The notes beneath the pieces are model-generated. The model was not told where the DNA came from, did no database searches, and worked only from the letters and a program-made list of their open reading frames with translations. A program made the position numbers and the translations under genes. DNA of 64,000 bases. It comes from Rhodococcus sp. P-2. Its GTDB lineage: Bacteria; Actinomycetota; Actinomycetes; Mycobacteriales; Mycobacteriaceae. Each line of letters begins with the position of its first letter. The first letter of the stretch is position 1. Shown one piece after another: positions 1 through 8,230 of the stretch. Location of the stretch: assembly GCF_016598535.1 (NCBI RefSeq), contig NZ_CP066779.1:434001-498000 (forward strand), read 5' to 3'.

Positions 1-110
1 TCTGCGCCACGCGAACTCTTGCCGGTGTAGAGGCGGGTTCCGGTGCGCTCGACCCAGAGTTCCGTGTGAGCCGGGGCGGTTGCAGCGTTGTCAGCAGTCT
101 GTTCAGCCAT
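1..110 (-). CDS. OsmC family protein, N-terminal fragment
   Basis: Only the first 36 codons are inside the window; the gene runs off the left edge. It starts at ATG 110-108 and reads MAEQTADNAATAPAHTELWV, followed by ERTGTRLYTGKSSRGA. The ELWVERTGTR-Y-GKSSRGA stretch matches the start of the actinobacterial OsmC/Ohr-like proteins encoded just downstream of mutM (M. tuberculosis Rv2923c by synteny). OsmC-like proteins are thiol peroxidases that reduce organic hydroperoxides, but the catalytic cysteines lie outside the window, so the function is inferred from family and position. It lies 42 bp downstream of mutM and is probably co-transcribed with it. Confidence 0.7.
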   Translation of the reverse strand, partial: MAEQTADNAATAPAHTELWVERTGTRLYTGKSSRGA

Positions 111-152
111 GACGCAATCTTGCCACTCCGCCGAACCGACGGGGCGGGAGAC

Positions 153-1022
153 CTAGGCGATTCGCCGTGCCCTCGGGGTCGGCTGACACCGCGGGCAGCT
201 GAACGACGATCGATTCATGAACTTCTCGCGCTTGATCGGCGCGCCGCATCGCGGGCACGGAAGATTCTCCTGCCCGTACGCCGACAGTGACCGGTCGAAG
301 TAGCCGGACTCCCCGTTGACGTTCACGTACAGCGCGTCGAAGGACGTACCGCCCTGATCGAGCGCTTCGCCCATCACCGAGTGCGCCGCGGTCAACAGTT
401 CTCGAAGTTTGGGCCTGGTGAGCGTTTCGGCGATTCGGTTGCCGTGAATCTTTGCTCGCCACAATGATTCGTCGGCGTAGATGTTTCCGATTCCGGAGAC
501 CACCGTCTGGTCGAGAATCGCACGCTTGATCTCGGTGTGCTTGCCCCGCAGGACTTTCACGACGGATTCGAGATCGAACGCAGCATCCATGGGATCGCGA
601 GCGATGTGCGCCACCGACTCGGGCAGCATCGTTCCGTCGACCTCGACGAGGGGGGAAATCGACCAGCCACCGAAGGTTCGCTGATCGACGAATCGGAGAT
701 CGGCCCCGGAATCGAGGGCCAACCGAATGCGTAGGTGCTTTTCCCAGTCGACTGTCGGGGGCTGGACCAACATCTGTCCGCTCATCCCGAGATGAACCAC
801 CAGTCCGACACCGGCAGGCTCGAGAACCAGCCACAGATACTTGCCGCGACGCTCTGCCGAAGCGATGGTCTGCCCGGTAAGTTGGCCGATCAAGTCATCG
901 GAACCGAGAATGTGGCGCCTGATCGCGCGGGGATGGAGTACCTCGACGGCCTCGATCGCCGCACCTACAGCATGAGACTGTAGGCCGCGGCGAACGACTT
1001 CGACTTCGGGAAGTTCAGGCAA
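153..1022 (-). CDS. mutM: Formamidopyrimidine-DNA glycosylase (Fpg/MutM)
   Basis: This bifunctional base-excision-repair glycosylase/AP lyase removes 8-oxoguanine and formamidopyrimidines from DNA. The product is 289 residues, the usual length. It begins [13 protein letters not shown]; the proline after the initiator is the catalytic nucleophile, so the start is fixed even though the codon is TTG and the ribosome-binding site is weak. The C-terminal zinc finger is intact (CPRCG at the start of the finger and CPRCQ at its end, about residues 255-280). The gene follows rnc by 8 bp, the same order as in mycobacteria. The weak TTG start suggests modest expression or coupling to rnc. Confidence 0.96.
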   Translation of the reverse strand: MPELPEVEVVRRGLQSHAVGAAIEAVEVLHPRAIRRHILGSDDLIGQLTGQTIASAERRGKYLWLVLEPAGVGLVVHLGMSGQMLVQPPTVDWEKHLRIRLALDSGADLRFVDQRTFGGWSISPLVEVDGTMLPESVAHIARDPMDAAFDLESVVKVLRGKHTEIKRAILDQTVVSGIGNIYADESLWRAKIHGNRIAETLTRPKLRELLTAAHSVMGEALDQGGTSFDALYVNVNGESGYFDRSLSAYGQENLPCPRCGAPIKREKFMNRSSFSCPRCQPTPRARRIA

Positions 1023-1030
1023 GAGTGAAC

Positions 1031-1804
1031 TCAGCCGGCGAGATCAGACGGGTCGTCAGCAGCGACTGCGGTTGCAGTGGCATTCTCCGACATCGTCTTC
1101 CATGCCGAACTTGCTGCCTTCTGCTCGGCTTCCTTCTTGGAACGACCGACACCGACGCCCAAGGGCTTGCCACTGATGAGAACGGTGGCCGTGAATTCCT
1201 TGTCGTGATCGGGTCCGGTAGCGGTGATCTCGTAGACGGGAACTCCGGCACCGTGTTCTGCGGTCAGTTCCTGCAGACTCGTCTTCCAATCCAGACCCGC
1301 GCCCAGAAGCGGTGCGCGAGTGAGTAGATCGTCGAACAGATCGAGAACAACGCGTCGCGCGGTCTCGATGCCGTGCTGCAGGTGGATGGCGCCGAGAATC
1401 GACTCCATACCGTCGGCGAGGATGGACGGCTTGTCACGGCCGCCCGTCATTTCCTCACCCTTACCCAGCAGCAGGTGCGCTCCGAGTCCACCTTCACCCA
1501 GAGTCCTGGCAACCTCGGCGAGTGCATGCATGTTGACCACGCTCGCACGAATCTTCGCCAGATCACCTTCGGATTTGTCCGGGTGGGACAGATAGAGATT
1601 TTCGGTCACCGTGACGCCGAGAACGGAATCCCCGAGAAACTCGAGGCGCTCGTTCGTGGGCAGTCCGCCGTTCTCGTACGCGTACGAGCGGTGCGTGAGG
1701 GCCAGGGTCAGAAGACCGGGCTCTATATCTACGCCGACAGCGGCGAGGAGCTTGTCGTGATTGCCCTCGCCGCCGGCGGCTGAAACTGTATTTTCGCTCG
1801 TCAT
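1031..1804 (-). CDS. rnc: Ribonuclease III
   Basis: The enzyme cleaves double-stranded RNA and processes rRNA precursors and some mRNAs. The product is 257 residues. The RNase III signature [13 protein letters not shown] is at about residues 51-63, and a second acidic cluster ([12 protein letters not shown]) lies near residue 130, together giving the metal-binding residues. A double-stranded-RNA-binding domain occupies about residues 175-240 and ends [19 protein letters not shown] start with GGAGAAAG just upstream. The gene lies between rpmF and mutM in a repair/ribosome operon (DUF177-rpmF-rnc-mutM), with a 19-bp gap to rpmF. Confidence 0.97.
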   Translation of the reverse strand: MTSENTVSAAGGEGNHDKLLAAVGVDIEPGLLTLALTHRSYAYENGGLPTNERLEFLGDSVLGVTVTENLYLSHPDKSEGDLAKIRASVVNMHALAEVARTLGEGGLGAHLLLGKGEEMTGGRDKPSILADGMESILGAIHLQHGIETARRVVLDLFDDLLTRAPLLGAGLDWKTSLQELTAEHGAGVPVYEITATGPDHDKEFTATVLISGKPLGVGVGRSKKEAEQKAASSAWKTMSENATATAVAADDPSDLAG

Positions 1805-1823
1805 AGTCTTTCTCCGGGGAGAA

Positions 1824-2006
1824 CTAGACAGCAGCGGTTACCTGGCGGCCCTTGTAAGTACCGCATGACGGGCATGCGATGTGGGGAAGGGTCTGCTCGC
1901 CACAGCCACGGTTGGGGCAGGTAACGAGGGTGGGCACAGTGGTCTTCCACTGGCTACGACGCGACCGCGTGTTGGATCGCGACATTTTGCGCTTGGGGAC
2001 AGCCAC
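1824..2006 (-). CDS. rpmF: 50S ribosomal protein L32
   Basis: The 60-residue L32 protein has the basic start [20 protein letters not shown] and a four-cysteine zinc ribbon (CPNRGC ... CPSCG), so it is the zinc-binding form. The GTG start follows a good GGAGAAG site five bases upstream. It begins 2 bp after the DUF177 stop codon, so the two are almost certainly translated from one mRNA; the DUF177-rpmF pair is conserved across bacteria. Confidence 0.97.
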   Translation of the reverse strand: MAVPKRKMSRSNTRSRRSQWKTTVPTLVTCPNRGCGEQTLPHIACPSCGTYKGRQVTAAV

Positions 2007-2008
2007 TT

Positions 2009-2620
2009 CTACTTCTCCTCGGCTTCGGTGATCACAAGATTTTCGCTGGTGTTTGATTCCACGCCAAATTTGGCCGCGAGACCAGCCCAGCGAGGATCAA
2101 GTATGTCATGCCCATGCCCAGATTCCGCAATCGCCAGGCGAATGCCACATTCTGAGCACAATCCCAGGCAATCGTCACTGCACAGAGGCTGGAGCGGAAG
2201 CGCCAGCCCGACTGCATCGACTATGACCGGTTCGAGGTCGATTTCGTCGTCTTCGACCGCGTAGACCTCTCCCTCTTCCGTCGTCTCCTCGGTGGTGCTG
2301 TCCGGGTATGCGAACAACTCCGTGAGATAGATGTCCACGGTGTCGGTGAAAGGTTCGAGGCACCGCGAGCATTCACCCTTGGTGGGTGCATGCACGTTTC
2401 CGGTGACGAGAACACCTTCGGACACTGCTTCGAGACGAAGATCGAGATCTATGTCCGCGCCCGCTTCGATCGCGATCAGATCGAGACCGATACGGTTCGG
2501 GGACTGAATTGTTCTCTCGACGGTACGCATCGACCCTGGACGACGACCGAGCTTGACCGTGTCCAGCAAAAATCCCGCATCACTTGACTGATGCGACGAA
2601 CTACGACGATGCGTTGACAA
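2009..2620 (-). CDS. DUF177 (YceD-like) protein
   Basis: This 203-residue protein belongs to the DUF177/YceD family, linked to 23S rRNA accumulation and nearly always encoded next to rpmF. Its central [10 protein letters not shown] and [14 protein letters not shown] cysteine pairs are typical. I chose the TTG at 2620-2618 because AGGTGAG lies five bases upstream and because the peptide then begins [20 protein letters not shown], covering the [13 protein letters not shown] segment that homologues share. A longer reading from an ATG at 2704 has a poor start context, and the internal ATG at MRTVERT would cut off conserved sequence. The acidic insert [18 protein letters not shown] is usual for actinobacteria. 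Confidence 0.88.
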   Translation of the reverse strand: MSTHRRSSSHQSSDAGFLLDTVKLGRRPGSMRTVERTIQSPNRIGLDLIAIEAGADIDLDLRLEAVSEGVLVTGNVHAPTKGECSRCLEPFTDTVDIYLTELFAYPDSTTEETTEEGEVYAVEDDEIDLEPVIVDAVGLALPLQPLCSDDCLGLCSECGIRLAIAESGHGHDILDPRWAGLAAKFGVESNTSENLVITEAEEK

Positions 2621-2705
2621 AGAGAACTCACCTAACTGTTGAAACTGGTATGGGCAACCACTCCACAATACGGCAGAGACAAGGCAAATCCCAATTCCGT
2701 CCACG

Positions 2706-2738
2706 AAAAAGTGGGCCGCCCCATATCGGACGACCCAC
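2706..2738 (-). terminator. Rho-independent terminator downstream of sepIVA
   Basis: On the minus strand, GTGGGTCGTCC pairs with GGGCGGCCCAC around a short loop (11 bp including two G-U pairs) and is followed by five T residues. It lies 20 bp past the sepIVA stop, separating that gene from the DUF177-rpmF-rnc-mutM operon. Confidence 0.75.
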
Positions 2739-2758
2739 CTTCGACTGTCTCGTTCGCT

Positions 2759-3520
2759 CTAGCGACGACGCTCCGAACGACGATCGTCGTCCTGGTAATC
2801 GGGAACTCCCGAACCCGTACGAAGCTGTTGGCGACCACGCCCGACCGATCGAACGGTTCCGGTGAGGAACTCTTCGAATTCGGCCAACTTGGTGTCGACG
2901 TACAGATCACACTCCGAACGCATCCTGTCGGACTCCGCGTGAGCGGCATCGATCACTCGCGCGGATTCCGCGTGAGCTGACTGGACTACCTCGGTCTGCG
3001 ACACCAGACGAGCCTGCTCTGCCGTTCCCTCCGCCACCGAATGCTCGTACGATGCCTGGCCGGACTCGATCATCCGATCGGCCTCGGCACGCGCCCGGCC
3101 GGTGACGGCGTCGTACTCACGACGGCCGTCGGTGACGGTCCGTTCCGCTTCTGCTTCTGCGTCCTCGACCAGCTGATCGGCGTGTGCACGTGCTTCGGCA
3201 ACCATGCGATCGGCCTGAGCCTTGGCATCGGACAGAATCCGGTCGGCATCGTCGCGTGCGTTCTCCACCGTCGACGTCGCCTCGGCGTTGGCGCTGCTGA
3301 CCGTCTTCTCGGCGGTTGCTCGCGCGTCACCGACCAATTTGTCCCGATGATCGAGGACGTCCTGAGCGTCGTCCAGCTCGCTCGGAATTGCGTCCCGGAC
3401 GTCGTCGAGCAGCTCGAGTACGTCACCGCGAGGCACAACACACCCCGCGGTCATGGGAACACCGCGCGCCTCTTCGACAATTGCGACCAGTTCGTCCAGT
3501 GCCTCGAATACGCGGTACAC
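2759..3520 (-). CDS. sepIVA: DivIVA-domain septum protein SepIVA
   Basis: The protein is 253 residues, almost entirely charged coiled coil with repeated ADRxxxEARAHAD-type segments between about residues 60 and 215. The N-terminal VYRVFEALDELVAIVEEARG and the C-terminal CDLYVDTKLAEFEEFL-RSVGRGR match SepIVA of mycobacteria (Rv2927c), an essential DivIVA-like factor of septation and polar growth. I start at GTG 3520 so the protein begins at YRVFEALDE, as homologues do; a TTG four codons upstream is possible. It has its own terminator and probably its own promoter. Assignment to the family is firm; the division role is known from mycobacteria only. Confidence 0.9.
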   Translation of the reverse strand: MYRVFEALDELVAIVEEARGVPMTAGCVVPRGDVLELLDDVRDAIPSELDDAQDVLDHRDKLVGDARATAEKTVSSANAEATSTVENARDDADRILSDAKAQADRMVAEARAHADQLVEDAEAEAERTVTDGRREYDAVTGRARAEADRMIESGQASYEHSVAEGTAEQARLVSQTEVVQSAHAESARVIDAAHAESDRMRSECDLYVDTKLAEFEEFLTGTVRSVGRGRQQLRTGSGVPDYQDDDRRSERRR

Positions 3521-3651
3521 AAGCAACCCCAATCTCTACCGGCCGAAATCGGCCCACATCGTCACCGGTCCACTCGGACCTGTGCCCGTTCCTGTCCAAG
3601 TTTGCCGGAAGAACAGCCAACGGGGTGTCGTCGTGGTCGGTGTGTCGGGGA

Positions 3652-4146
3652 TCAGCTGTTTTCGGCTGCTCGCTCGGCGATACGCGCGAGTAGCCGAGAA
3701 TGCACCTTGGCAGGCAACATGTCGGAGACGTCGCCGCCGAAGGTCGCGACTTCCTTCACCAGAGAACTCGACAGGTAGCTGTACGTCGGATTCGTGGCGA
3801 CGAACAGTGTGTCGACGCCGGTGAGCTTCTGATTCATCTGAGCCATCTGCAGCTCGTAATCGAAGTCGTTCGCGCCGCGCAGACCCTTGACTATCGCGCT
3901 GAGGCCTTCTTGTTTCGCATAGTCGACCAGCAGTCCGTGCCACGACGTGACGCGAACGTTGGGCAGGTGACTCGTCGCGTCTTCGAGCATCTCGATCCGC
4001 TCGTCGATCGTGAACATGCCACGCTTGCTCTTGTTGATCAGCACGGTGACCACGACCTCGTCGAATTGCGCAGCAACTCTTCCGATTACGTCGAGGTGAC
4101 CGTTGGTCACGGGGTCGAAGGATCCGGGGCAGACGGCGCCAGTCAT
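3652..4146 (-). CDS. coaD: Phosphopantetheine adenylyltransferase
   Basis: CoaD transfers AMP from ATP to 4'-phosphopantetheine in coenzyme A synthesis. The product is 164 residues, normal for the family. The nucleotidyltransferase T-x-G-H motif is at residues 14-17 ([12 protein letters not shown]); [15 protein letters not shown] and [13 protein letters not shown] complete the active site. The ATG overlaps the rsmD stop in an ATGA overlap (4143-4146), so it is translationally coupled to rsmD. Confidence 0.97.
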   Translation of the reverse strand: MTGAVCPGSFDPVTNGHLDVIGRVAAQFDEVVVTVLINKSKRGMFTIDERIEMLEDATSHLPNVRVTSWHGLLVDYAKQEGLSAIVKGLRGANDFDYELQMAQMNQKLTGVDTLFVATNPTYSYLSSSLVKEVATFGGDVSDMLPAKVHSRLLARIAERAAENS

Positions 4147-4709
4147 GAGTCCAGACCGTAGCAGGTGGCCAGCTCGATGCGGGCTTCACCGTAGTTCTTG
4201 GCCTTGATCGGCTCGTAGCCCTGAGGCCACACGGTCTCCGGCGAGCGCGACGAACGTTCGAGTACGACGATCGTGCCCTCCCCCACCCATTTGTTGGCCT
4301 GCAGATCAGTGAGCATGGACACGACGGCATCGTCGGTCACCGCGTACGGCGGGTCCGCGATCACGATGTCGTATTCACGCGCGCTCGGACCCGAGACCAC
4401 GGCCGCGACCGGAGCGGCGCGAACCGTCGCTCCCGGCAACGCGACAGTGCCGATGTTCGCCTTGATGACGGCAGCAGCCTTGGCATCCAATTCCACGAGA
4501 ACGACGTGCTCGGCCCCCCGCGAAAGCGCTTCGAGGCCCAGAGCACCCGAACCAGCGAAGAGGTCGAGAACCGCGCACCCTTCGAGATCGATGCGCGCTT
4601 CGAGAGCACTGAACAGCGCCTCGCGAACCCGATCCGACGTGGGACGGGTGCCGCTCGGCGGGACTCGCAGGCGTCGACCGCCCGCGAGTCCCGAGATGAT
4701 GCGTGTCAC
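4143..4709 (-). CDS. rsmD: 16S rRNA (guanine-N2)-methyltransferase RsmD
   Basis: This Rossmann-fold methyltransferase modifies G966 of 16S rRNA in E. coli numbering. The product is 188 residues. The S-adenosylmethionine motif [18 protein letters not shown] is near residue 48, and the catalytic IADPPY motif is near residue 117. The GTG start overlaps the pyc stop (GTGA at 4706-4709) and the stop overlaps coaD, giving a tightly coupled pyc-rsmD-coaD series. Confidence 0.95.
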   Translation of the reverse strand: MTRIISGLAGGRRLRVPPSGTRPTSDRVREALFSALEARIDLEGCAVLDLFAGSGALGLEALSRGAEHVVLVELDAKAAAVIKANIGTVALPGATVRAAPVAAVVSGPSAREYDIVIADPPYAVTDDAVVSMLTDLQANKWVGEGTIVVLERSSRSPETVWPQGYEPIKAKNYGEARIELATCYGLDS

Positions 4710-7700
4710 TCTGCGGCGCTCTCCCCCGTCGAGACGACTACCAGCAGGTCTCCGCCCTCGACCTGTTGGACGGCGCTGATCGCGATCCGCGATACGACGC
4801 CGGCGCGCGGCGAGGTGATCGCCGCTTCCATCTTCATCGCTTCGATCGTGGCCACGGTGTCGCCGGCCTCGATCTTCTGGCCTTCCTTCACCGCGAGCGT
4901 CACGACACCCGCGAACGGCGCCGCCACGTGGCCCGGGTTGTTCTTGTCGGCCTTCTCCGCCACCGGTACATCACTGGCAATGGAGCGATCACGGATCGAG
5001 ACCGGGCGCAGCTGGCCGTTCAGGATGCACATGACAGTGCGGTAGCCGCGCTCGTCGGGCTCGGAGATCGCTTCGAGACCGATGATCAGCTCCACGCCGG
5101 GAGCCAACTCGACGCGGTGCTCGTCGCCGCGCCGCAACCCGTAGAAGAACTGGTTTGCCGAAAGCCGCGACGTATCACCGTACTTCTCGCGGTGCTCGAG
5201 GAATTCCTTTGTCGGGCCGGGGAACAGCAGACGGTTCAGCGTCGCCTGACGGTCCTTCGACGAGCCCTCGAGCAGCACCTCGTCCTCGGCGGAGAGCGTC
5301 GCTTCCGGCTTGGCCTGGCCACGTCCTTCGAGGGCCTTGCTGCGGAACGGTTCCGGCCAGCCACCGGGAGGCGTACCGAGTTCACCGCGCAGGAAGCCCA
5401 CCACGGAGTCGGGGATGTCGAAGTTCGCCGGATCTGCGGCGAACTCCTCCGAAGGCACGCCGGCGCCGACAAGATGGAGCGCGAGGTCGCCGACGACCTT
5501 CGACGACGGCGTCACCTTCACAAGGTGTCCGAGCATGCGGTCTGCGTCGGCGTACTTGGCTTCGACCTCTTCGAACCGGTCGCCGAGACCCAGAGCAACG
5601 GCCTGGGTCCGGAGATTGGAGAGTTGGCCGCCCGGAATCTCGTGCGTGTACACGCGTCCCGTCGGTGCCGGCAGTCCGGATTCGAACGGCGCGTACACCT
5701 TTCGCAGCGCCTCCCAGTACGGCTCGAGGTCGCACACGTTCTCCAGGTTCAGCCCGGTGTCGAACTCGGAGTGCGCAGCGGCGGCAACGATGGCCGAGAG
5801 AGCAGGCTGGCTGGTGGTTCCGGCCAGTGCCGCGGAAGCACCGTCGACCGCGTCGGCGCCCGCCTGCCATGCTGCGAAGTACGTGGCCAACTGTCCACCG
5901 GGAGTGTCGTGTGTGTGAACGTGAACCGGCAGATCGAAGTTGCTGCGTAGAGCCGTCACCAGCTTGGTAGCCGCCGGAGCACGCAGCAGGCCTGCCATGT
6001 CCTTGATCGCGAGCACGTGAGCACCGGCGTCGACGATCTCTTCGGCCAGCTTCAGGTAGTAGTCGAGCGTGTACAGAGTTTCGTTCGGATCCGACAGATC
6101 ACCGGTGTAGCTCAACGCCACCTCGGCGAGGGCCGTTCCGGTCTCACGCACCGCGTCGATGGCAGGGCGCATCTGGTCGACGTTGTTGAGCGCGTCGAAG
6201 ATTCGGAAGATGTCGATGCCGGTGTCTGTGGCTTCCTGAACGAATGCGCGCGTGACCTTTTCGGGATACGGCGTGTAGCCCACCGTGTTTCGACCGCGAA
6301 GAAGCATCTGGAGGCAGATGTTGGGAATCGCCTCGCGCAGTGCGGCGAGCCGGTACCACGGATCCTCGTGCAGGAAGCGAAGTCCCACATCGTAAGTGGC
6401 GCCGCCCCAGGCTTCGATCGAGAGCAGTTCCGGAGTCAGCCGGGCCACGTGCCCGGCAACTCCGAGCAGTCCGCTGGTTCGAACTCGCGTGGCCAACAAC
6501 GACTGGTGCGCGTCGCGGAAGGTGGTGTCGGTGACGCCCACGGCCTTCTGTTCGCGCAGTGCCTTCGCGAAGCCTTCGGGTCCGAGTTCGAGCAGGCGCT
6601 GACGGCTACCGGCAGGAGGAGGCGTCGAAAGATCGATCTTGGGCAGCTTGTCCTGCGGGTACACCGCCGAGGGTCGCTCACCGTGCGGCTTGTTGACCGT
6701 CACGTCGGCGAGGTAGGTCAGGATCTTGGTGCCTCGGTCGGCGGAGGAACGCAGGGTCAGCAACTGCGGACGTTCCTCGATGAAGGAGGTCGTCACGCGT
6801 CCGGCACGGAAGTCCGGGTCGTCGAGAACCGCCTGCAGGAACGGAATGTTGGTCGAGACGCCACGAATGCGGAACTCGGTGACCGCGCGGCGAGCCCTCG
6901 CGACAGCGGCTTCGAGGTCGCGACCACGGCAGGTGAGCTTGACCAGCATCGAGTCGAAGTACGCTCCGACCTCGGCTCCGAGCGTGGCGCCGCCGTCGAG
7001 TCGGATACCGGCTCCGCCCGGGGTGCGGTACGCGGTGATGCGGCCCGTGTCGGGGCGGAATCCGTTGGCCGGATCCTCGGTCGTGATGCGGCACTGCAGC
7101 GCCGCGCCGCGGAGCTTGATCGTGTCCTGTGACAGACCAAGTTCTGCAAGCGTCGAACCGGACGCGATCTTGAGCTGCGACTGGACGAGGTCTACGTCCG
7201 TCACTTCTTCGGTGACGGTGTGCTCCACCTGAATTCGCGGGTTCATCTCGATGAAGACGTGGTTGCCGCGCTTGTCGAGAAGGAACTCGACGGTGCCCGC
7301 GCACGTGTACCCGATCTCCTTCGCGAAGGCGACGGCGTCGGCACAGATCTTGGCGCGCAACTCTTCCGAGAGATTGGGCGCCGGAGCGAGCTCGATCACC
7401 TTCTGGTGGCGACGCTGCAGCGAGCAGTCACGCTCGAAGAGGTGGATGACGTTGCCCTGCTCGTCGGCGAGGATCTGCACCTCGATGTGGCGGGGGTCGA
7501 TGACGGCCTGCTCGAGGAAGACCGTCGAATCGCCGAAGGCCGATTCCGCTTCGCGCGCTGCGGCTTCGATCGCTTCCTTGAGTTGTGAGCGCTCCGCAAC
7601 GCGGCGCATTCCGCGTCCACCGCCGCCTGCGACCGCCTTGACGAAGATCGGGAAGGTCATGTCCTCGGCGGCCGCGAGCAACTCGTCGATGTCCGCTGAC

Positions 7701-8110
7701 GGCTCCGAGGACGCGAGCACCGGCAGGCCGGCGGCCTTTGCCGCTGCGATGGCCCGAGCCTTGTTACCAGTCAACTCGAGGATCTCGGCGGACGGGCCGA
7801 CGAACTTGATGCCTGCCTCGGCGCACGCCGCCGACAGATCCGGGTTCTCGGAGAGGAAGCCGTAACCGGGGTAGATGGCGTCGGCTCCGGCGCTCTTGGC
7901 GGCGGCGACGATTTCCTCGACCGAGAGATAGGCGCGAACGGGGTGACCCTTCTCCCCGATCTGGTAGCTCTCGTCTGCCTTGAGACGGTGGATCGAGTTC
8001 CGATCCTCGTACGGGAACACCGCGACGGTTCCGGCACCTAGTTCGTAGGCGGCGCGGAAGGCACGGATCGCAATTTCGCCGCGGTTCGCGACGAGCACTT
8101 TGGAGAACAT
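4706..8110 (-). CDS. pyc: Pyruvate carboxylase
   Basis: This biotin enzyme carboxylates pyruvate to oxaloacetate, the main anaplerotic step. The 1134-residue chain contains all functional parts: an ATP-grasp biotin carboxylase (about 1-455), a carboxyltransferase domain beginning at TDTTFRDAHQSLLATR (about residue 535), a PYC/OADA conserved domain and a C-terminal biotinyl domain with the EAMKMEAAI biotinylation lysine. It starts at ATG 8110. Upstream to recG there are 120 bp that should hold its promoter. The pyc-rsmD-coaD order is as in mycobacteria. Confidence 0.98.
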   Translation of the reverse strand: MFSKVLVANRGEIAIRAFRAAYELGAGTVAVFPYEDRNSIHRLKADESYQIGEKGHPVRAYLSVEEIVAAAKSAGADAIYPGYGFLSENPDLSAACAEAGIKFVGPSAEILELTGNKARAIAAAKAAGLPVLASSEPSADIDELLAAAEDMTFPIFVKAVAGGGGRGMRRVAERSQLKEAIEAAAREAESAFGDSTVFLEQAVIDPRHIEVQILADEQGNVIHLFERDCSLQRRHQKVIELAPAPNLSEELRAKICADAVAFAKEIGYTCAGTVEFLLDKRGNHVFIEMNPRIQVEHTVTEEVTDVDLVQSQLKIASGSTLAELGLSQDTIKLRGAALQCRITTEDPANGFRPDTGRITAYRTPGGAGIRLDGGATLGAEVGAYFDSMLVKLTCRGRDLEAAVARARRAVTEFRIRGVSTNIPFLQAVLDDPDFRAGRVTTSFIEERPQLLTLRSSADRGTKILTYLADVTVNKPHGERPSAVYPQDKLPKIDLSTPPPAGSRQRLLELGPEGFAKALREQKAVGVTDTTFRDAHQSLLATRVRTSGLLGVAGHVARLTPELLSIEAWGGATYDVGLRFLHEDPWYRLAALREAIPNICLQMLLRGRNTVGYTPYPEKVTRAFVQEATDTGIDIFRIFDALNNVDQMRPAIDAVRETGTALAEVALSYTGDLSDPNETLYTLDYYLKLAEEIVDAGAHVLAIKDMAGLLRAPAATKLVTALRSNFDLPVHVHTHDTPGGQLATYFAAWQAGADAVDGASAALAGTTSQPALSAIVAAAAHSEFDTGLNLENVCDLEPYWEALRKVYAPFESGLPAPTGRVYTHEIPGGQLSNLRTQAVALGLGDRFEEVEAKYADADRMLGHLVKVTPSSKVVGDLALHLVGAGVPSEEFAADPANFDIPDSVVGFLRGELGTPPGGWPEPFRSKALEGRGQAKPEATLSAEDEVLLEGSSKDRQATLNRLLFPGPTKEFLEHREKYGDTSRLSANQFFYGLRRGDEHRVELAPGVELIIGLEAISEPDERGYRTVMCILNGQLRPVSIRDRSIASDVPVAEKADKNNPGHVAAPFAGVVTLAVKEGQKIEAGDTVATIEAMKMEAAITSPRAGVVSRIAISAVQQVEGGDLLVVVSTGESAAE

Positions 8111-8230
8111 TCGAGAAAACTACCCCGATTTCATCTTGCGTCTACATGCGGAGTCTCATATTTCGGACTGAATCGAGAAACCAACCCGGCGGTCCTCGTG
8201 CTATTCGATTTCAGCTTGTCGTCATACCCG

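Noticed and set aside
4703-5950. 415-codon plus-strand frame antisense to pyc
   Set aside because: It lies opposite a clearly conserved pyruvate carboxylase; high GC makes long antisense frames common.
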